DNA of 64,000 bases from Prevotella sp. HJM029 (GCF_000599605.1 NZ_KK082668.1:148210-212209); one strand, 5' to 3'; counted from the stretch's first letter, positions 46,544 to 55,835 are shown. A program made the numbers and translations. Notes: a model not told the origin generated them from the letters alone.

Positions 46544-46984
46544 ATATATTGTTTATTAAAATGGATGATATTTTAGTAGAAAATAGCATAAATTGCAATC
46601 TAATCTGTACCACTTTACTATGGGCCTCCGCATGAATTTCTGAACAGTGTCTCTGATAAAGAAACATGTTTCTCCGCCATTTGTTGCATGGGAAGTAGGA
46701 TAATGGACCATAGTAGGGTAGTCTTATTCATTCACTTGCGTGGTTTGTCTGTCTAAGTTATGCGGTGTAAATATACAAAGTTTTTTTAAAAGTAGGCTAA
46801 AATAAATGAAAAAAGATTGCAGGAACCAGTAAAAAAGGAATTCATTTGCAACGATAAAGATGCCTATCGAGTAGAATAGTTCGCTTCAGAGAGGACTTAA
46901 AAAGCCTTTTCTTGTTGTGAAGAACACTTTTAGAATATCATCTTATCGGCGTGCTTGGACACATGAAATACAATAAAGAGATTA
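46544..46984. other. Intergenic region upstream of SusC pair 2
   Basis: No gene is supportable. It contains the probable SusC control region on the minus strand, A/T-rich between 46760 and 46830, and no array with a clear 22-base phase. Confidence 0.4.
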
Positions 46985-47015
46985 TTGCACAACTCATTAA
47001 AAGTTACTACTTTTG
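46985..47015 (+). promoter_or_regulatory. Promoter of the sulfur amino-acid operon
   Basis: TTG at 46985-46987, 20 bases, TACTTTTG at 47008-47015. It gives a leader of about 115 bases. A CGACA/TGTCG pair is present in the leader (about 47043-47091), but I recognise no SAM riboswitch class. Confidence 0.65.
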
Positions 47016-47135
47016 CCAAAGGCTGTTACAACTGAACGAGCGCGACAAAAGATTTGGTTTGTAGGAGATGAAGCGATGTCGACGTAAGGAATGGCCCAAA
47101 GTGAGAAAAATAATAACAATAAACGAAAATAAAAC

Positions 47136-48365
47136 ATGAACGAAAGTTTAGAAAAGGATGGCCCTAAGGGCAAAAAGAGGGAGCAAGAGGCACTGGGAAA
47201 GGCGACTCAAGCGTTGCATTTGGCCTATCCTCGTCGCGATGTTTATGATGCTTTGAGCATGCCTGTATACCATGCTGTGGCCTATGAGTTTGACAATGCT
47301 GCGGCCATGACCGAGGCTTTTGCCGGCCGTTCGGGTGCACCTGATTATTCGCGCACGGGCAATCCCACAGTAACCAACTTTGAAAACCGCGTGAAAGCAC
47401 TGACCAATGCGCATTGTGTGACGGCGTTTAATAGCGGTATGGCTGCTATTAGCAATATTTTCTTGGCACTGACCTCGCAAGGAAAGAACATCGTAACGTC
47501 GAAGCATCTCTTTGGAAACACCTACTCATTGCTCACCGAATCGCTCGTTCGTTTTGGCGTAGAAACCCGCTTAGCCGACCTCTCTAACACAGAAGAGACG
47601 GCGCAATTAATCGATGAAAACACAGCATGTGTGTTCTTTGAAATCATGACCAATCCCCAAATGGAGATAGTTGACATCGCTGCTCTGGCGCGTTTGGCTC
47701 ACGAAAAGCATGTGCCTTTGGTGGCCGACACAACGATGATTCCTTTCACTTGCTTCTCTGCTCACGCCTTAGGTGTGGATATAGAAGTGGTTTCGTCGAC
47801 CAAATATATCAGTGGTGGCGCAACATCTTTGGGCGGACTCATTATTGATTATGGCACGGTGAAGGGCTTTGACCACAAAATTCGCATCGAACAGCTTTAT
47901 AATTTCGGTGCCTACATGACACCACAAGTGGCCTATCTTCAAACCCTTGGGCTCGAAACGCTCGATGCACGCTATCGGGTTCAGGCCGCAAACGCCTTGG
48001 AATTGGCCACTCGATTGCAGCAACTGCCCGCCATTCGCTATGTGAATTATGCCGGACTGCCCCAAAATCCCTACCATCAGCTTGCAAAATGCCAGTTTGG
48101 TGCGACATCTGGCGCCATGGTTTGCATTGAATTGGAAAGTCAGGAGGCTTGTTTTCGATTTATCAATCGCTTGAAACTCATTCATCGTGCCACCAATTTG
48201 TTTGATAATCGCACGCTGGCCATTCATCCTTATAGCACCATCTTCGTGGCTTTCACACCCAAACAAAAGGCGAAGATGGATGTGCTCGATACCACAGTGC
48301 GCCTCAGTATTGGGCTGGAAGATGTGAATGATTTGTTTAACGACATTCAACAAGCCCTCGCATGA
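47136..48365 (+). CDS. Cys/Met-metabolism PLP enzyme (O-acetylhomoserine sulfhydrylase / methionine gamma-lyase type)
   Basis: A 409-residue gamma-family PLP enzyme. YSRTGNPTVTNFENRV (about 70-85) and FNSGMAAISNIFLAL (about 98-112) are family motifs, and SSTKYISGGATSLGG (about 228-242) holds the PLP lysine. The ISGGATSLGGLIIDYG wording is closest to O-acetylhomoserine aminocarboxypropyltransferases, which make homocysteine from sulfide, but methionine gamma-lyase activity cannot be excluded. The next gene overlaps by ATGA and encodes a C-S lyase, so the pair may interconvert sulfur amino acids or break them down. Confidence 0.85.
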   Translation: MNESLEKDGPKGKKREQEALGKATQALHLAYPRRDVYDALSMPVYHAVAYEFDNAAAMTEAFAGRSGAPDYSRTGNPTVTNFENRVKALTNAHCVTAFNSGMAAISNIFLALTSQGKNIVTSKHLFGNTYSLLTESLVRFGVETRLADLSNTEETAQLIDENTACVFFEIMTNPQMEIVDIAALARLAHEKHVPLVADTTMIPFTCFSAHALGVDIEVVSSTKYISGGATSLGGLIIDYGTVKGFDHKIRIEQLYNFGAYMTPQVAYLQTLGLETLDARYRVQAANALELATRLQQLPAIRYVNYAGLPQNPYHQLAKCQFGATSGAMVCIELESQEACFRFINRLKLIHRATNLFDNRTLAIHPYSTIFVAFTPKQKAKMDVLDTTVRLSIGLEDVNDLFNDIQQALA

Positions 48366-49540
48366 CCTACGATTTCGACACCTTAATTTCGCGCAAAGGC
48401 AGTGGAGACCTCATGCACGAGGCACTGCTCCCGCGTTGGAAGCGTGACGATTTGCTGCCCATGTGGGTGGCAGATATGAACTTTCCCGTCTGTCCGGCTA
48501 TCATTCAGGCTCTGAAAACGCGCTTAGAACATCCCATTTTGGGTTACACCGTCGAGCCAAAGGACTATTTCCCGGCCATTCACGACTGGGTGTTAAGCCA
48601 TCATGGTTGGGCTATTCAGCACGAATGGGTGCGCTTCATTCCTGGCATTGTGAAGGGCATCGGCATCATTTGCAACCTGTTTGTGAAGCCCGATGAGAAG
48701 GTAATTGTCATGCCTCCCGTCTATCATCCGTTCCATTTAACGCCACAAGGCAACCATCGTGAGGTGGTTTGGAACCCCCTTCGCAAGCGAGAAGATGGCT
48801 ATTATGACATCGATTTCGATCATCTTGAGCAGGTGTGCGATGACAAATGCCGTGTGCTCTTGCTCTGCAATCCCCATAATCCTGGCGGATTGGTGTGGAC
48901 AAAAGAAACACTTCAACGCTTGGCCGACTTCTGTTTCGACCACCATTTGTTGGTAGTGAGCGACGAAATCCATGCCGACATGCCCCTTTTTGGCCACCAA
49001 CACACGCCGTTTGCGTCGGTAAGCGATAAGGCTGCGGCCATCAGTATCACGTTCCAGGCGCCCACAAAAACCTTTAATATTGCGGGCATCGTGTCAGCTT
49101 ATGCCATCGTTCCCAACGAAAAAATTCGGAAAGTGTTCTTTGATTGGCTCGCAGCCAATGAGCTTGATGAGCCACATCTCTTTGCCCCTATTGCCACGAT
49201 AGCAGCCTTTCGTGAGGGCGAAGCATGGCGCAAACAGATGATTCACTATGTAGAAAGCAACATTTTGTTTGTGGAAACGTTCTGTAAAGAGCACATGCCA
49301 GCCATCAAACCCCTGCGCCCTCAGGCGTCATTCCTTATTTGGTTAGATTGCCATGCACTGCATTTGTCGCACGATGAACTGCTACATCTCTTCATTGATG
49401 AGGCCCATTTGGCCCTCAACGACGGCGAGATGTTTGGCCCAGGTGGCGAAGGTTATATGCGATTAAACGTGGGTTGCCCGCGAAAATTAGTGGAGCAAGC
49501 GTTGCAACAGCTGTGTGAGGCTGTGCAACACCATGTGTGA
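48362..49540 (+). CDS. MalY/PatB-type cystathionine beta-lyase (C-S lyase)
   Basis: A 392-residue fold-type I aminotransferase-like PLP enzyme. The MWVADMNFPVCPAI opening is the hallmark of the MalY/PatB branch, NPHNPGGLVW (about 170-179) contacts PLP, SDEIHADM (about 200-207) holds the PLP aspartate, and APTKTFNIAG (about 236-245) the PLP lysine. These enzymes cleave cystathionine or cysteine conjugates to a thiol, pyruvate and ammonia. Translationally coupled to the upstream gene by a 4-base overlap. A terminator follows at 49555. Confidence 0.92.
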   Translation: MTYDFDTLISRKGSGDLMHEALLPRWKRDDLLPMWVADMNFPVCPAIIQALKTRLEHPILGYTVEPKDYFPAIHDWVLSHHGWAIQHEWVRFIPGIVKGIGIICNLFVKPDEKVIVMPPVYHPFHLTPQGNHREVVWNPLRKREDGYYDIDFDHLEQVCDDKCRVLLLCNPHNPGGLVWTKETLQRLADFCFDHHLLVVSDEIHADMPLFGHQHTPFASVSDKAAAISITFQAPTKTFNIAGIVSAYAIVPNEKIRKVFFDWLAANELDEPHLFAPIATIAAFREGEAWRKQMIHYVESNILFVETFCKEHMPAIKPLRPQASFLIWLDCHALHLSHDELLHLFIDEAHLALNDGEMFGPGGEGYMRLNVGCPRKLVEQALQQLCEAVQHHV

Positions 49541-49554
49541 TTTTCTCCCCATTC

Positions 49555-49600
49555 ATGGCGCATGAACCTCTATTATAAAGGTGTTCATGCGCCATTTCTT
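49555..49600 (+). terminator. Terminator of the sulfur amino-acid operon
   Basis: Perfect 13-base-pair stem 49555-49567 / 49583-49595 and a T-rich tail, 14 bases after the stop codon. Confidence 0.85.
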
Positions 49601-49616
49601 GATGAATCATCCTCTA

Positions 49617-49890
49617 ATGGCTAAGGCATCGTGTTGCAAAAAACGCGAGCGACCCCCGTATCTCATCTGTTTTTCATAAAAATGGCTGAGCAACACCCGT
49701 ATCTCGTATATTTTTTTGAAAAACGGTTGAGCGCCCCCCGTATCTCGATTGTTTTTAGAAAAAATGCTTGAAATCCCCCCGTATCTCGCGCATTTTTGTG
49801 AAAAACACACGAGATACCCCTGTATCTTATGCTTTTTTGAGAAAAGTATGCGAGCAAACCCCGTATCTCATGGGTTTTCGGTTGGGCAGA
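49617..49890. repeat. Exact 41-bp tandem array (six to seven units)
   Basis: GTATCTC (or GTATCTT) occurs at 49658, 49699, 49740, 49781, 49822 and 49863, each exactly 41 bases from the last. It is preceded by a C run, and followed after about 5 variable bases by TTTTT, a 2-3 base turn, AAAAA, and then GAGC or a variant. Each unit can thus form a small T/A hairpin. A partial unit precedes 49658. Since 41 is not a multiple of three, the open minus-strand frames across it cannot encode a repeated protein. Unit 4/5 also shows GAGATAC facing GTATCT. No CRISPR-like constant repeat and variable spacer division. Confidence 0.85.
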
Positions 49891-50027
49891 ATTCCCCAGC
49901 CATTAGTATGGCTTTAGGGGAGCAATGCTTGCAAAAAGCAGCTCTAAAGGGCACGAACAATAAGCGCGAACACGCTGAGAAGTGGGTGTTAGCGCAGTGA
50001 AAATTGAGGGCTTAGCGTGGCGATGGG
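49891..50027. other. Remainder of the intergenic region before the exporter gene end
   Basis: No gene, promoter or terminator that I can support. The convergent exporter gene ends at 50028 without a recognisable intrinsic terminator. Confidence 0.4.
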
Positions 50028-51869
50028 TCAGGCTTGTTGCATGTCGTGGAGCTTTTTGTAGTAGCCATTTTGTGCTAAGAGCACCTCGTGTGTGCCCCGT
50101 TCCACGATGTGTCCCTCGTGTAACACACAGATTTCGTCGGCATTTCTGATGGTCGATAGGCGGTGAGCCACCGCCACTGTGGTGCGTGTTTTCATCAAAT
50201 GCGTGAGTGCATCCTGCACCAATCGCTCGCTTTCGGTGTCTAAAGCCGATGTTGCTTCGTCGAGAATGAGGATTGGAGGGTTCTTTAATATGGCACGTGC
50301 AATGCTCACTCGTTGTCGTTGTCCGCCCGAAAGGCGTCCGCCTCTGTCGCCAATATTGGTGTCGAATCCATGCTCTGTCTCCATAATAAAGTCGTAGGCG
50401 TTGGCAATTTTAGCTGCCTGTTCGATGTCGTTCTGCGTAGCCTGTTGCGTACCAAATTTAATATTGTTGGCAAAGGTGTCGTTGAAGAGGATGGCTTCTT
50501 GGTTCACATTGCCAATTAGTTGCCGCAAATCGTGCACTCCAAGGTCTTTCACATTGATGCCATCAATGAGCACTTCACCCTCTTGCACATCGTAATAACG
50601 TGGAATAAGGTCAACCAATGTTGATTTTCCCGAACCACTTTGCCCCACCAAGGCCACCATTTTCCCTTTCGGAATGGTGAGGTTAATATCGCGTAACACC
50701 CACCGTTGCTCATATTTAAACGACACATGACGGAACTCTATGGCATGTTCAAAACTGCCAATGTGCACGGGATGTTCTTTCTCTTTAATGCTGATTTCAG
50801 CCTTTAATATCTTATCGATGCGCTCCATACTGGCCAATCCCTTGGGAATATTGTAACTGGCTTTCGAAAACTCCTTCAATGGATTGATGATAGAGTAGAG
50901 CATCACGAGATAGTAAATGAACTTAGGCCCGGTCAAAGTGTTGTAGTTGAGCACTAAAATTCCTCCCACCCACAGCACGATAATAATCATCACAGTGCCA
51001 AGAAATTCGCTCATCGGGTGTGCCAACTGCTGGCGAATGTTCACGCGCATCACCTGCTTTCTGAAGTTAGAATTGATATCATCAAAGCGTTTGTTCATTA
51101 AAAGCTCTGCACAAAAAGCCTTGATGATGCGCAAACCGCCGAGTGTTTCTTCCACTTGACTCATGGTGTCGCTCCATAAACTCTGTGCCTCAATGCTCTG
51201 TGCTTTGAGCTTTCGTCCCACAAATCCCATGAACCAACCAAAGATGGGCACAAAGATGATGGTGAAGATTGTGAGTTGCCAAGAAGTGATGAGCAAGGCA
51301 ATGAAATAGCTTATGATGAGTACGGGGTTCTTGAACAGCATGTCTAAGCTCGACATGATGGAGCCTTCAACCTCTTGTACGTCGCCGCTCATGCGTGCAA
51401 TGATGTCACCTTTCCGCTCTTCGCTAAAGAAACCAAGCGACAATGCGGTGATTTTTTGATAGAGTTGGTTGCGAATATCGCGCACCACACCTGTGCGAAT
51501 GGGGATGATTGTGGCCGAAGAAAGGAAGTAAGCTGCGGTCTTTAGGAGGGTCATCAATGCTAAAAACAGTCCTATAACTAAGAGTGTGTTGGCTGGACCT
51601 GCACTCGCAATGTAGTGCTGAATGTAATAATTGACGTTGTTGGTAAGCATATCTACCATGCTCTCCACACCGTGCACACTGTCCCATGTGATGAGTTTCT
51701 CAACCGGGGTGACATCCTTTGTATTGAACAAAATCTGCAAAATGGGAATCAATGTCATAAACGAGAAGATATTCAACACCGCCGAAAGGATGTTGAAAAA
51801 CACGCTCCACGCCAAATACTTCTTATAAGGTGGCACAAAACGGCGCAACACTTGTAGAAACTCCCTCAT
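50028..51869 (-). CDS. MsbA-like ABC exporter (fused permease and ATPase)
   Basis: A 613-residue half-transporter that works as a homodimer. Residues about 1-340 hold six membrane helices with the EERKGDIIARMSGDVQEVE coupling segment, and about 365-610 the ATPase: Walker A GQSGSGKST, signature RLSGGQRQRVSIA, Walker B ILILDEATSALD, and the switch His in VAHRLSTIRNAD. The MsbA/lipid-exporter branch is the best fit, which agrees with the upstream lipid-type genes in the operon (PAP2 phosphatase, SDR), but a drug or peptide exporter is possible. It is the last gene of a four-gene minus-strand operon, 11 bases after miaB. Confidence 0.9.
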   Translation of the reverse strand: MREFLQVLRRFVPPYKKYLAWSVFFNILSAVLNIFSFMTLIPILQILFNTKDVTPVEKLITWDSVHGVESMVDMLTNNVNYYIQHYIASAGPANTLLVIGLFLALMTLLKTAAYFLSSATIIPIRTGVVRDIRNQLYQKITALSLGFFSEERKGDIIARMSGDVQEVEGSIMSSLDMLFKNPVLIISYFIALLITSWQLTIFTIIFVPIFGWFMGFVGRKLKAQSIEAQSLWSDTMSQVEETLGGLRIIKAFCAELLMNKRFDDINSNFRKQVMRVNIRQQLAHPMSEFLGTVMIIIVLWVGGILVLNYNTLTGPKFIYYLVMLYSIINPLKEFSKASYNIPKGLASMERIDKILKAEISIKEKEHPVHIGSFEHAIEFRHVSFKYEQRWVLRDINLTIPKGKMVALVGQSGSGKSTLVDLIPRYYDVQEGEVLIDGINVKDLGVHDLRQLIGNVNQEAILFNDTFANNIKFGTQQATQNDIEQAAKIANAYDFIMETEHGFDTNIGDRGGRLSGGQRQRVSIARAILKNPPILILDEATSALDTESERLVQDALTHLMKTRTTVAVAHRLSTIRNADEICVLHEGHIVERGTHEVLLAQNGYYKKLHDMQQA

Positions 51870-51880
51870 CGTTTTTCCTC

Positions 51881-53221
51881 CTATTCTTCGTCAATGACTT
51901 CGCCAAAGAGTGTAGCACTGGTTGATCCAGTGATGCGCACTTTGATGAATTCTCCAATATGGTGCTTGCCTTTGTTGATGATAACGGCTTTGTTTTGCTC
52001 GGTTCTTCCCATGAGTTGGTTGCGGTCGCGCTTACCAAAACGCTCTGTTAGAATGACAAACTCCTTACCTTCATCCTTTTTATTTTGGGCTGCACTGATT
52101 TCGTTTTGCAGCTGAATGAGCTGGTTTAGGCGTGCAATCTTCACCTCTTCGGGCACATTATCGGGCAGGTGTTTTGCAGCATACGTTCCAGGACGCTCGC
52201 TATATTTAAACATAAAGGCACTATCAAAAGCCACCGTTTTCATCAAGTCGAGTGTCTGTTGCAGGTCATCTTCTGTCTCATTATGATAGCCTACGAAGAT
52301 ATCTGTGGTCAATCCACAATCGGGAATGATGCGCTTAATGGCAGCTACCTTCTCAAGATAATTCTCACGTGTGTACTTCCTATTCATTAGTTTCAGCACG
52401 TCGTTGCTGCCACTCTGTGCCGGAAAATGGATGTGTTTGCACAGATTGGGCTCCTCGGCCACCGCATAAAGTATATCTTCGGTCATATCTTCCGGGTTCG
52501 AAGTCGTGAAACGCACACGCATATGGGGGACGCTTTGCGCCACCTTGCGCAGCAAATCGGCAAACGAAATGCCTTCCTTTGGGCGTTTCCCATTTGGCAA
52601 AAGTCCATAGGAGTTCACGTTTTGTCCCAATAAAGTCACCTCTTTAAAGCCCTTTTGTGCTAAGTCCTTCACTTCGTTAAGAATGCTCTCTACATCCCGA
52701 CTACGTTCTCTTCCGCGTGTATAAGGCACAATACAATAGTGACAAAAGTTATTACAGCCACGCATGATACTCACAAATCCGCTCACCTTGTTGCCGCCAA
52801 TACGTTGTGGAAGCACGTCACGATAGGTCTCAGTGGTAGAGAGTTCGGTGTCCATAGCGGCATGACCTAACTCGCATTCTGCTATCATTTCGGGTAGATT
52901 TAAATAAGCATCAGGACCACAAACTAAATTGCAATGATGATTTTGAATGAGGTCGTCTTTCACGCGTTCGGCCATACAACCCAACACACCGAGAATAAGT
53001 TTGCGTCCTTTTTTCTGCTCAGCGTGCAGCGTATCTAAACGATTAAATATTTTGTTCTCAGCATTTTCGCGTACGCTACACGTATTTAAAAAGATGGCAT
53101 CAGCCTCGTTTTCATCTTCACAAAGGTCGTATCCAGCCATCTTCATTACAGAAGCCACCACCTCACTATCAGCAACATTCATCTGACAGCCATAGGTTTC
53201 AATATATAATTTTTTCTCCAT
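51881..53221 (-). CDS. miaB: tRNA-2-methylthio-N6-dimethylallyladenosine synthase MiaB
   Basis: A 446-residue radical-SAM methylthiotransferase that adds a methylthio group to i6A37 in tRNA. The N-terminal UPF0004 domain carries three Cys for the second cluster (YGCQMN, NTCSVRE, LGCMAE), the radical-SAM motif is RGCNNFCHYCIVPYTRG (CxxxCxxC, about 152-168), and the C-terminal TRAM domain (about 380-440) binds tRNA. Lies between the PAP2 and exporter genes in one operon, with no obvious link in function. Confidence 0.96.
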   Translation of the reverse strand: MEKKLYIETYGCQMNVADSEVVASVMKMAGYDLCEDENEADAIFLNTCSVRENAENKIFNRLDTLHAEQKKGRKLILGVLGCMAERVKDDLIQNHHCNLVCGPDAYLNLPEMIAECELGHAAMDTELSTTETYRDVLPQRIGGNKVSGFVSIMRGCNNFCHYCIVPYTRGRERSRDVESILNEVKDLAQKGFKEVTLLGQNVNSYGLLPNGKRPKEGISFADLLRKVAQSVPHMRVRFTTSNPEDMTEDILYAVAEEPNLCKHIHFPAQSGSNDVLKLMNRKYTRENYLEKVAAIKRIIPDCGLTTDIFVGYHNETEDDLQQTLDLMKTVAFDSAFMFKYSERPGTYAAKHLPDNVPEEVKIARLNQLIQLQNEISAAQNKKDEGKEFVILTERFGKRDRNQLMGRTEQNKAVIINKGKHHIGEFIKVRITGSTSATLFGEVIDEE

Positions 53222-53257
53222 TGTTTTTGAATTGATATCACTTCATCCACCAACGAA

Positions 53258-54238
53258 TCAGCGTTGTGGATAAAGCCATTTGAAAATAAAATAAAAAGCG
53301 ACGCCAGTTATTAAGCCTGCAATGACGTCAATGGCATAATGTGCTTGTATATAAACCGTAGCCATGCATAAGAATACATAGAAAGGCAGCAAGATAAAGA
53401 GCAGCATTTTGTTCTTGGTGCGCCAAGCAAGGAGCATGCAAATGGTGGCAATCCCTACATGACTACTTGGAAAAGCAGCTGTAGGTCGTTCACCAGCAGC
53501 CTTAGCATCCTCTACTAAATCATAGAAAAAGCCATGTGTATAGCCTGGACTTGGCAAGCATTCCTGATGCAAATTGAAATAATCGTGCACATTGGGGAAC
53601 ACACCTTGCGCGGCATTGTGCAAACCTATTGCCTTATAATAGAACGTTGGCCCCACAACGGGTACCAAATCGAAGATGACATAATAGGTGAAAAAGGAGG
53701 CTAAAATGACAAAAGCCGTGCGCTGAAATTCATCATAACGCCTAAAGAAATAGAACAAAATGATGGTTACAATCATCGGGAAATAGGCCACGTAACCACA
53801 ATCCATTAGCTCACTAATGATGGGCGATGAGCATGTGTGAGCAAACACTAAAGCAGGTTGGAATCCAAAGAGTTGTTGCTCCCAGGTGGCAAACACATGA
53901 TCGAGATTGGGGAACAAACGGTTTAGCTCAAAGGTGTCAGGATACCACCAAGCCAACAATGCCATCTGTGCCCCTACACGTATGAACAGCGTGAGCTTAC
54001 AAGGTAGTAGGCGATAGACAATCCATAGGGCTATAATCATAGATCCTACTCGTATGCGTCCCCAAATCATGGCTTCAGGGTTGGCCATTTTGGTAGAAGT
54101 GAATAGCACAATGGCAGCTGTAAAGAGGATATAAGCCAGCACTACCCATTCAAAAGGCAATAAACCTTTATACTCGGGTGTCCAACCTTTTCCTTGCCAA
54201 GGTAGTGAAACGCTCTTATGCTTTTGTTTTTTTGCCAT
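53258..54238 (-). CDS. PAP2-superfamily membrane phosphatase / Aur1-like phosphotransferase
   Basis: A 326-residue membrane protein with about six hydrophobic segments. The PAP2 motifs are FPSSHVGIA (about 247-255) and HYAIDVIAG (about 303-311), giving the catalytic His residues; the first motif is less clear, as in PAP2_3/Aur1-type proteins. In Bacteroides, PAP2_3 proteins make inositol-phosphoryl ceramide or remove phosphate from lipids, so a role in sphingolipid or lipid-phosphate metabolism is possible but unproven. Its ATG follows the SDR stop codon with no gap, so the two are tightly coupled. Confidence 0.85.
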   Translation of the reverse strand: MAKKQKHKSVSLPWQGKGWTPEYKGLLPFEWVVLAYILFTAAIVLFTSTKMANPEAMIWGRIRVGSMIIALWIVYRLLPCKLTLFIRVGAQMALLAWWYPDTFELNRLFPNLDHVFATWEQQLFGFQPALVFAHTCSSPIISELMDCGYVAYFPMIVTIILFYFFRRYDEFQRTAFVILASFFTYYVIFDLVPVVGPTFYYKAIGLHNAAQGVFPNVHDYFNLHQECLPSPGYTHGFFYDLVEDAKAAGERPTAAFPSSHVGIATICMLLAWRTKNKMLLFILLPFYVFLCMATVYIQAHYAIDVIAGLITGVAFYFIFKWLYPQR

Positions 54239-55234
54239 TTATAACCAGTGATGCTGTTGATACCATGCAATGGTTTCTTGCGTACCTTGTTGCAAATTAT
54301 ATTGCGGATGGTAGCCTAATTCGTCAACAGCGGGTTCAATATTACAACGCCAGTTGCGTTGTTTTAGAATGTGATATTTATCGTTGTTCAATGCCGTAAT
54401 ACATCCGGTGAGACGACCATAAATTTCACCTACACGCGTGATCAACCGCAATACCCATAGCGGAGCCACCACTCTGAGGCACCAAGGACGGCCTAAATAT
54501 TGGCGAATGAGATGGCTAAAATCGGCTGATTGGTAAACATTCCCATCCGAGAGGAAATATTTTCGGCCATCTTTTCCACGGTCTAAAGCCAGGAACACAG
54601 CTTGTACCACATCTAAAACATAGACAAAGGTGATGTCTTGACGACGAAAACCAGCAGCAAAGTCCACGTGGTTTTTGATGCTTTGTGCCATCAAAAAATA
54701 ATCCTTCTCGCGTGGACCATAGACACCTGTAGGACGCAATATGATATAAGGGAAGTCGTTCCCCACACTATCCAAGAATTCTTCGGCCTTCAACTTGCTT
54801 TTTCCATACACGGTGTTGGGTTGTGGATGGTCTGTTTCCTCAATCTCTTGATAAGGTTGTTGCTCCTTAATGGCACCGAAAACACTTAGACTACTTAGGA
54901 AAATAAATCGTTTAATTGGCATCCTAAGTGCTAAAATAGCTTGCACAAGATGGCGTGTCCCATCGGTGTTTACCCGATAGAAGTCGTCATGGTGCAAGCT
55001 TTTCGTGAGGCCTGCAGCATGTACAATGTAATCGAAGGTGTGGGGGACAAGTTGTTGCTCGAGTGCTTCTTGCGAAGAGAAATCAAGCGTTATAAAGTGA
55101 ATGCGCGCATCGGTGAGATAGGCTTTTGAACTACTTTTACGCACAGCTGCCCATACTTCCATGCCACGTTTCAGTGCCTCTTCCACAATAAAGCTGCCAA
55201 TGAAACCACTGGCACCCGTGATTAATATTTTCAT
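54239..55234 (-). CDS. Extended SDR, NAD-dependent epimerase/dehydratase-like reductase
   Basis: A 331-residue extended short-chain dehydrogenase from the ATG at 55234; a TTG three bases earlier is in frame but less likely. The Rossmann motif is GASGFIG (residues 7-13), the catalytic tetrad is visible as SSLSVFG and YGKSK, and the rest follows the epimerase pattern with LRPTGVYGPRE. The substrate is not evident. Related extended SDRs act on nucleotide sugars, and in some bacteria on ketoceramide. First gene of the operon SDR-PAP2-miaB-exporter. Confidence 0.88.
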   Translation of the reverse strand: MKILITGASGFIGSFIVEEALKRGMEVWAAVRKSSSKAYLTDARIHFITLDFSSQEALEQQLVPHTFDYIVHAAGLTKSLHHDDFYRVNTDGTRHLVQAILALRMPIKRFIFLSSLSVFGAIKEQQPYQEIEETDHPQPNTVYGKSKLKAEEFLDSVGNDFPYIILRPTGVYGPREKDYFLMAQSIKNHVDFAAGFRRQDITFVYVLDVVQAVFLALDRGKDGRKYFLSDGNVYQSADFSHLIRQYLGRPWCLRVVAPLWVLRLITRVGEIYGRLTGCITALNNDKYHILKQRNWRCNIEPAVDELGYHPQYNLQQGTQETIAWYQQHHWL

Positions 55235-55254
55235 CAAATAGCTATTTGTGGGCG

Positions 55255-55285
55255 CAAAATTAATGTATTTTCCATGAATGGCAAA
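55255..55285 (-). promoter_or_regulatory. Promoter of the SDR-PAP2-miaB-exporter operon
   Basis: On the minus strand TTTG (complement of 55282-55285), 19 bases, TAATTTTG (complement of 55255-55262). The leader would be about 14 bases to the ATG at 55234, which supports that start. Confidence 0.75.
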
Positions 55286-55754
55286 GACTTTCAGATGAAA
55301 AGTGGTTGAAAGAAGGGGGTAGTGCCGTGTGCTGCCAGCGTGTATGCGACTCCTTTTTGCAGCAACATTTCAAAAGTGGCTTGTTACCCCATAAATATGC
55401 TTGTTGAATACATCGTTGGGGGCAGTTTGAAGAATGGGTCTATACGATTTCTATTTTGTCAATATAAAGTGTAGAAAAACATGTCTTTTAAAAGCGAGGA
55501 AATAGATAAATCTAATGACCGAAACAGAGTTCTGCATCCTTTCTATGGGAGTAGTTTTGTGTAAACCGATTACTTTGAGAAGCAAAATGGGCTATTTTTA
55601 CGAGTAAAGTCCATCACATTTGTAGCTGATGAGATAAGAAAAAGTTAGAAAATGAGCTGCAAAAGTGCTGTGTTTTTGATGTTTTTGATGATGATGATGT
55701 GGCGTTCTCTTTGTAACAAGGTGAGGTGTAGCTAATTATAAAATGTGCCCAATT
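55286..55754. other. Intergenic region without genes
   Basis: Nothing gene-like. One AAAATGGGCTATTTTT stretch (about 55585-55600) resembles the TGGGCTA core of the 22-bp arrays, but no clear tandem phase is visible. Confidence 0.35.
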
Positions 55755-55797
55755 TTTCTTATTTCTATGAAATGTATTTCAAAATTAAAATAAGAAA
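55755..55797. repeat. Interrupted AT-rich inverted repeat
   Basis: TTTCTTATTT (55755-55764) and AAATAAGAAA (55788-55797) are exact reverse complements, and TGAAAT/ATTTCA (55768-55773 / 55776-55781) sits inside. No flanking T run; it may be a protein-binding site or a cruciform. Confidence 0.5.
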
Positions 55798-55835
55798 GCT
55801 ACACAACCTCTTTTGTTAAGATAAATGGTCATTAT

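Noticed and set aside
47022-47135. SAM riboswitch in the leader of the sulfur amino-acid operon
   Set aside because: A CGACA/TGTCG pair exists, but I could not match the conserved core of any SAM or SAH riboswitch class.
49607-49857. Minus-strand reading frames across the 41-bp array as small proteins
   Set aside because: They are open only because of base composition. A 41-base period shifts the frame at every unit, and no start context or homology is visible.
49617-49890. CRISPR array
   Set aside because: The period is constant, but conserved blocks are short and spread through the whole unit. There is no 24-37-base constant repeat separated by unique spacers, and no cas gene lies nearby.
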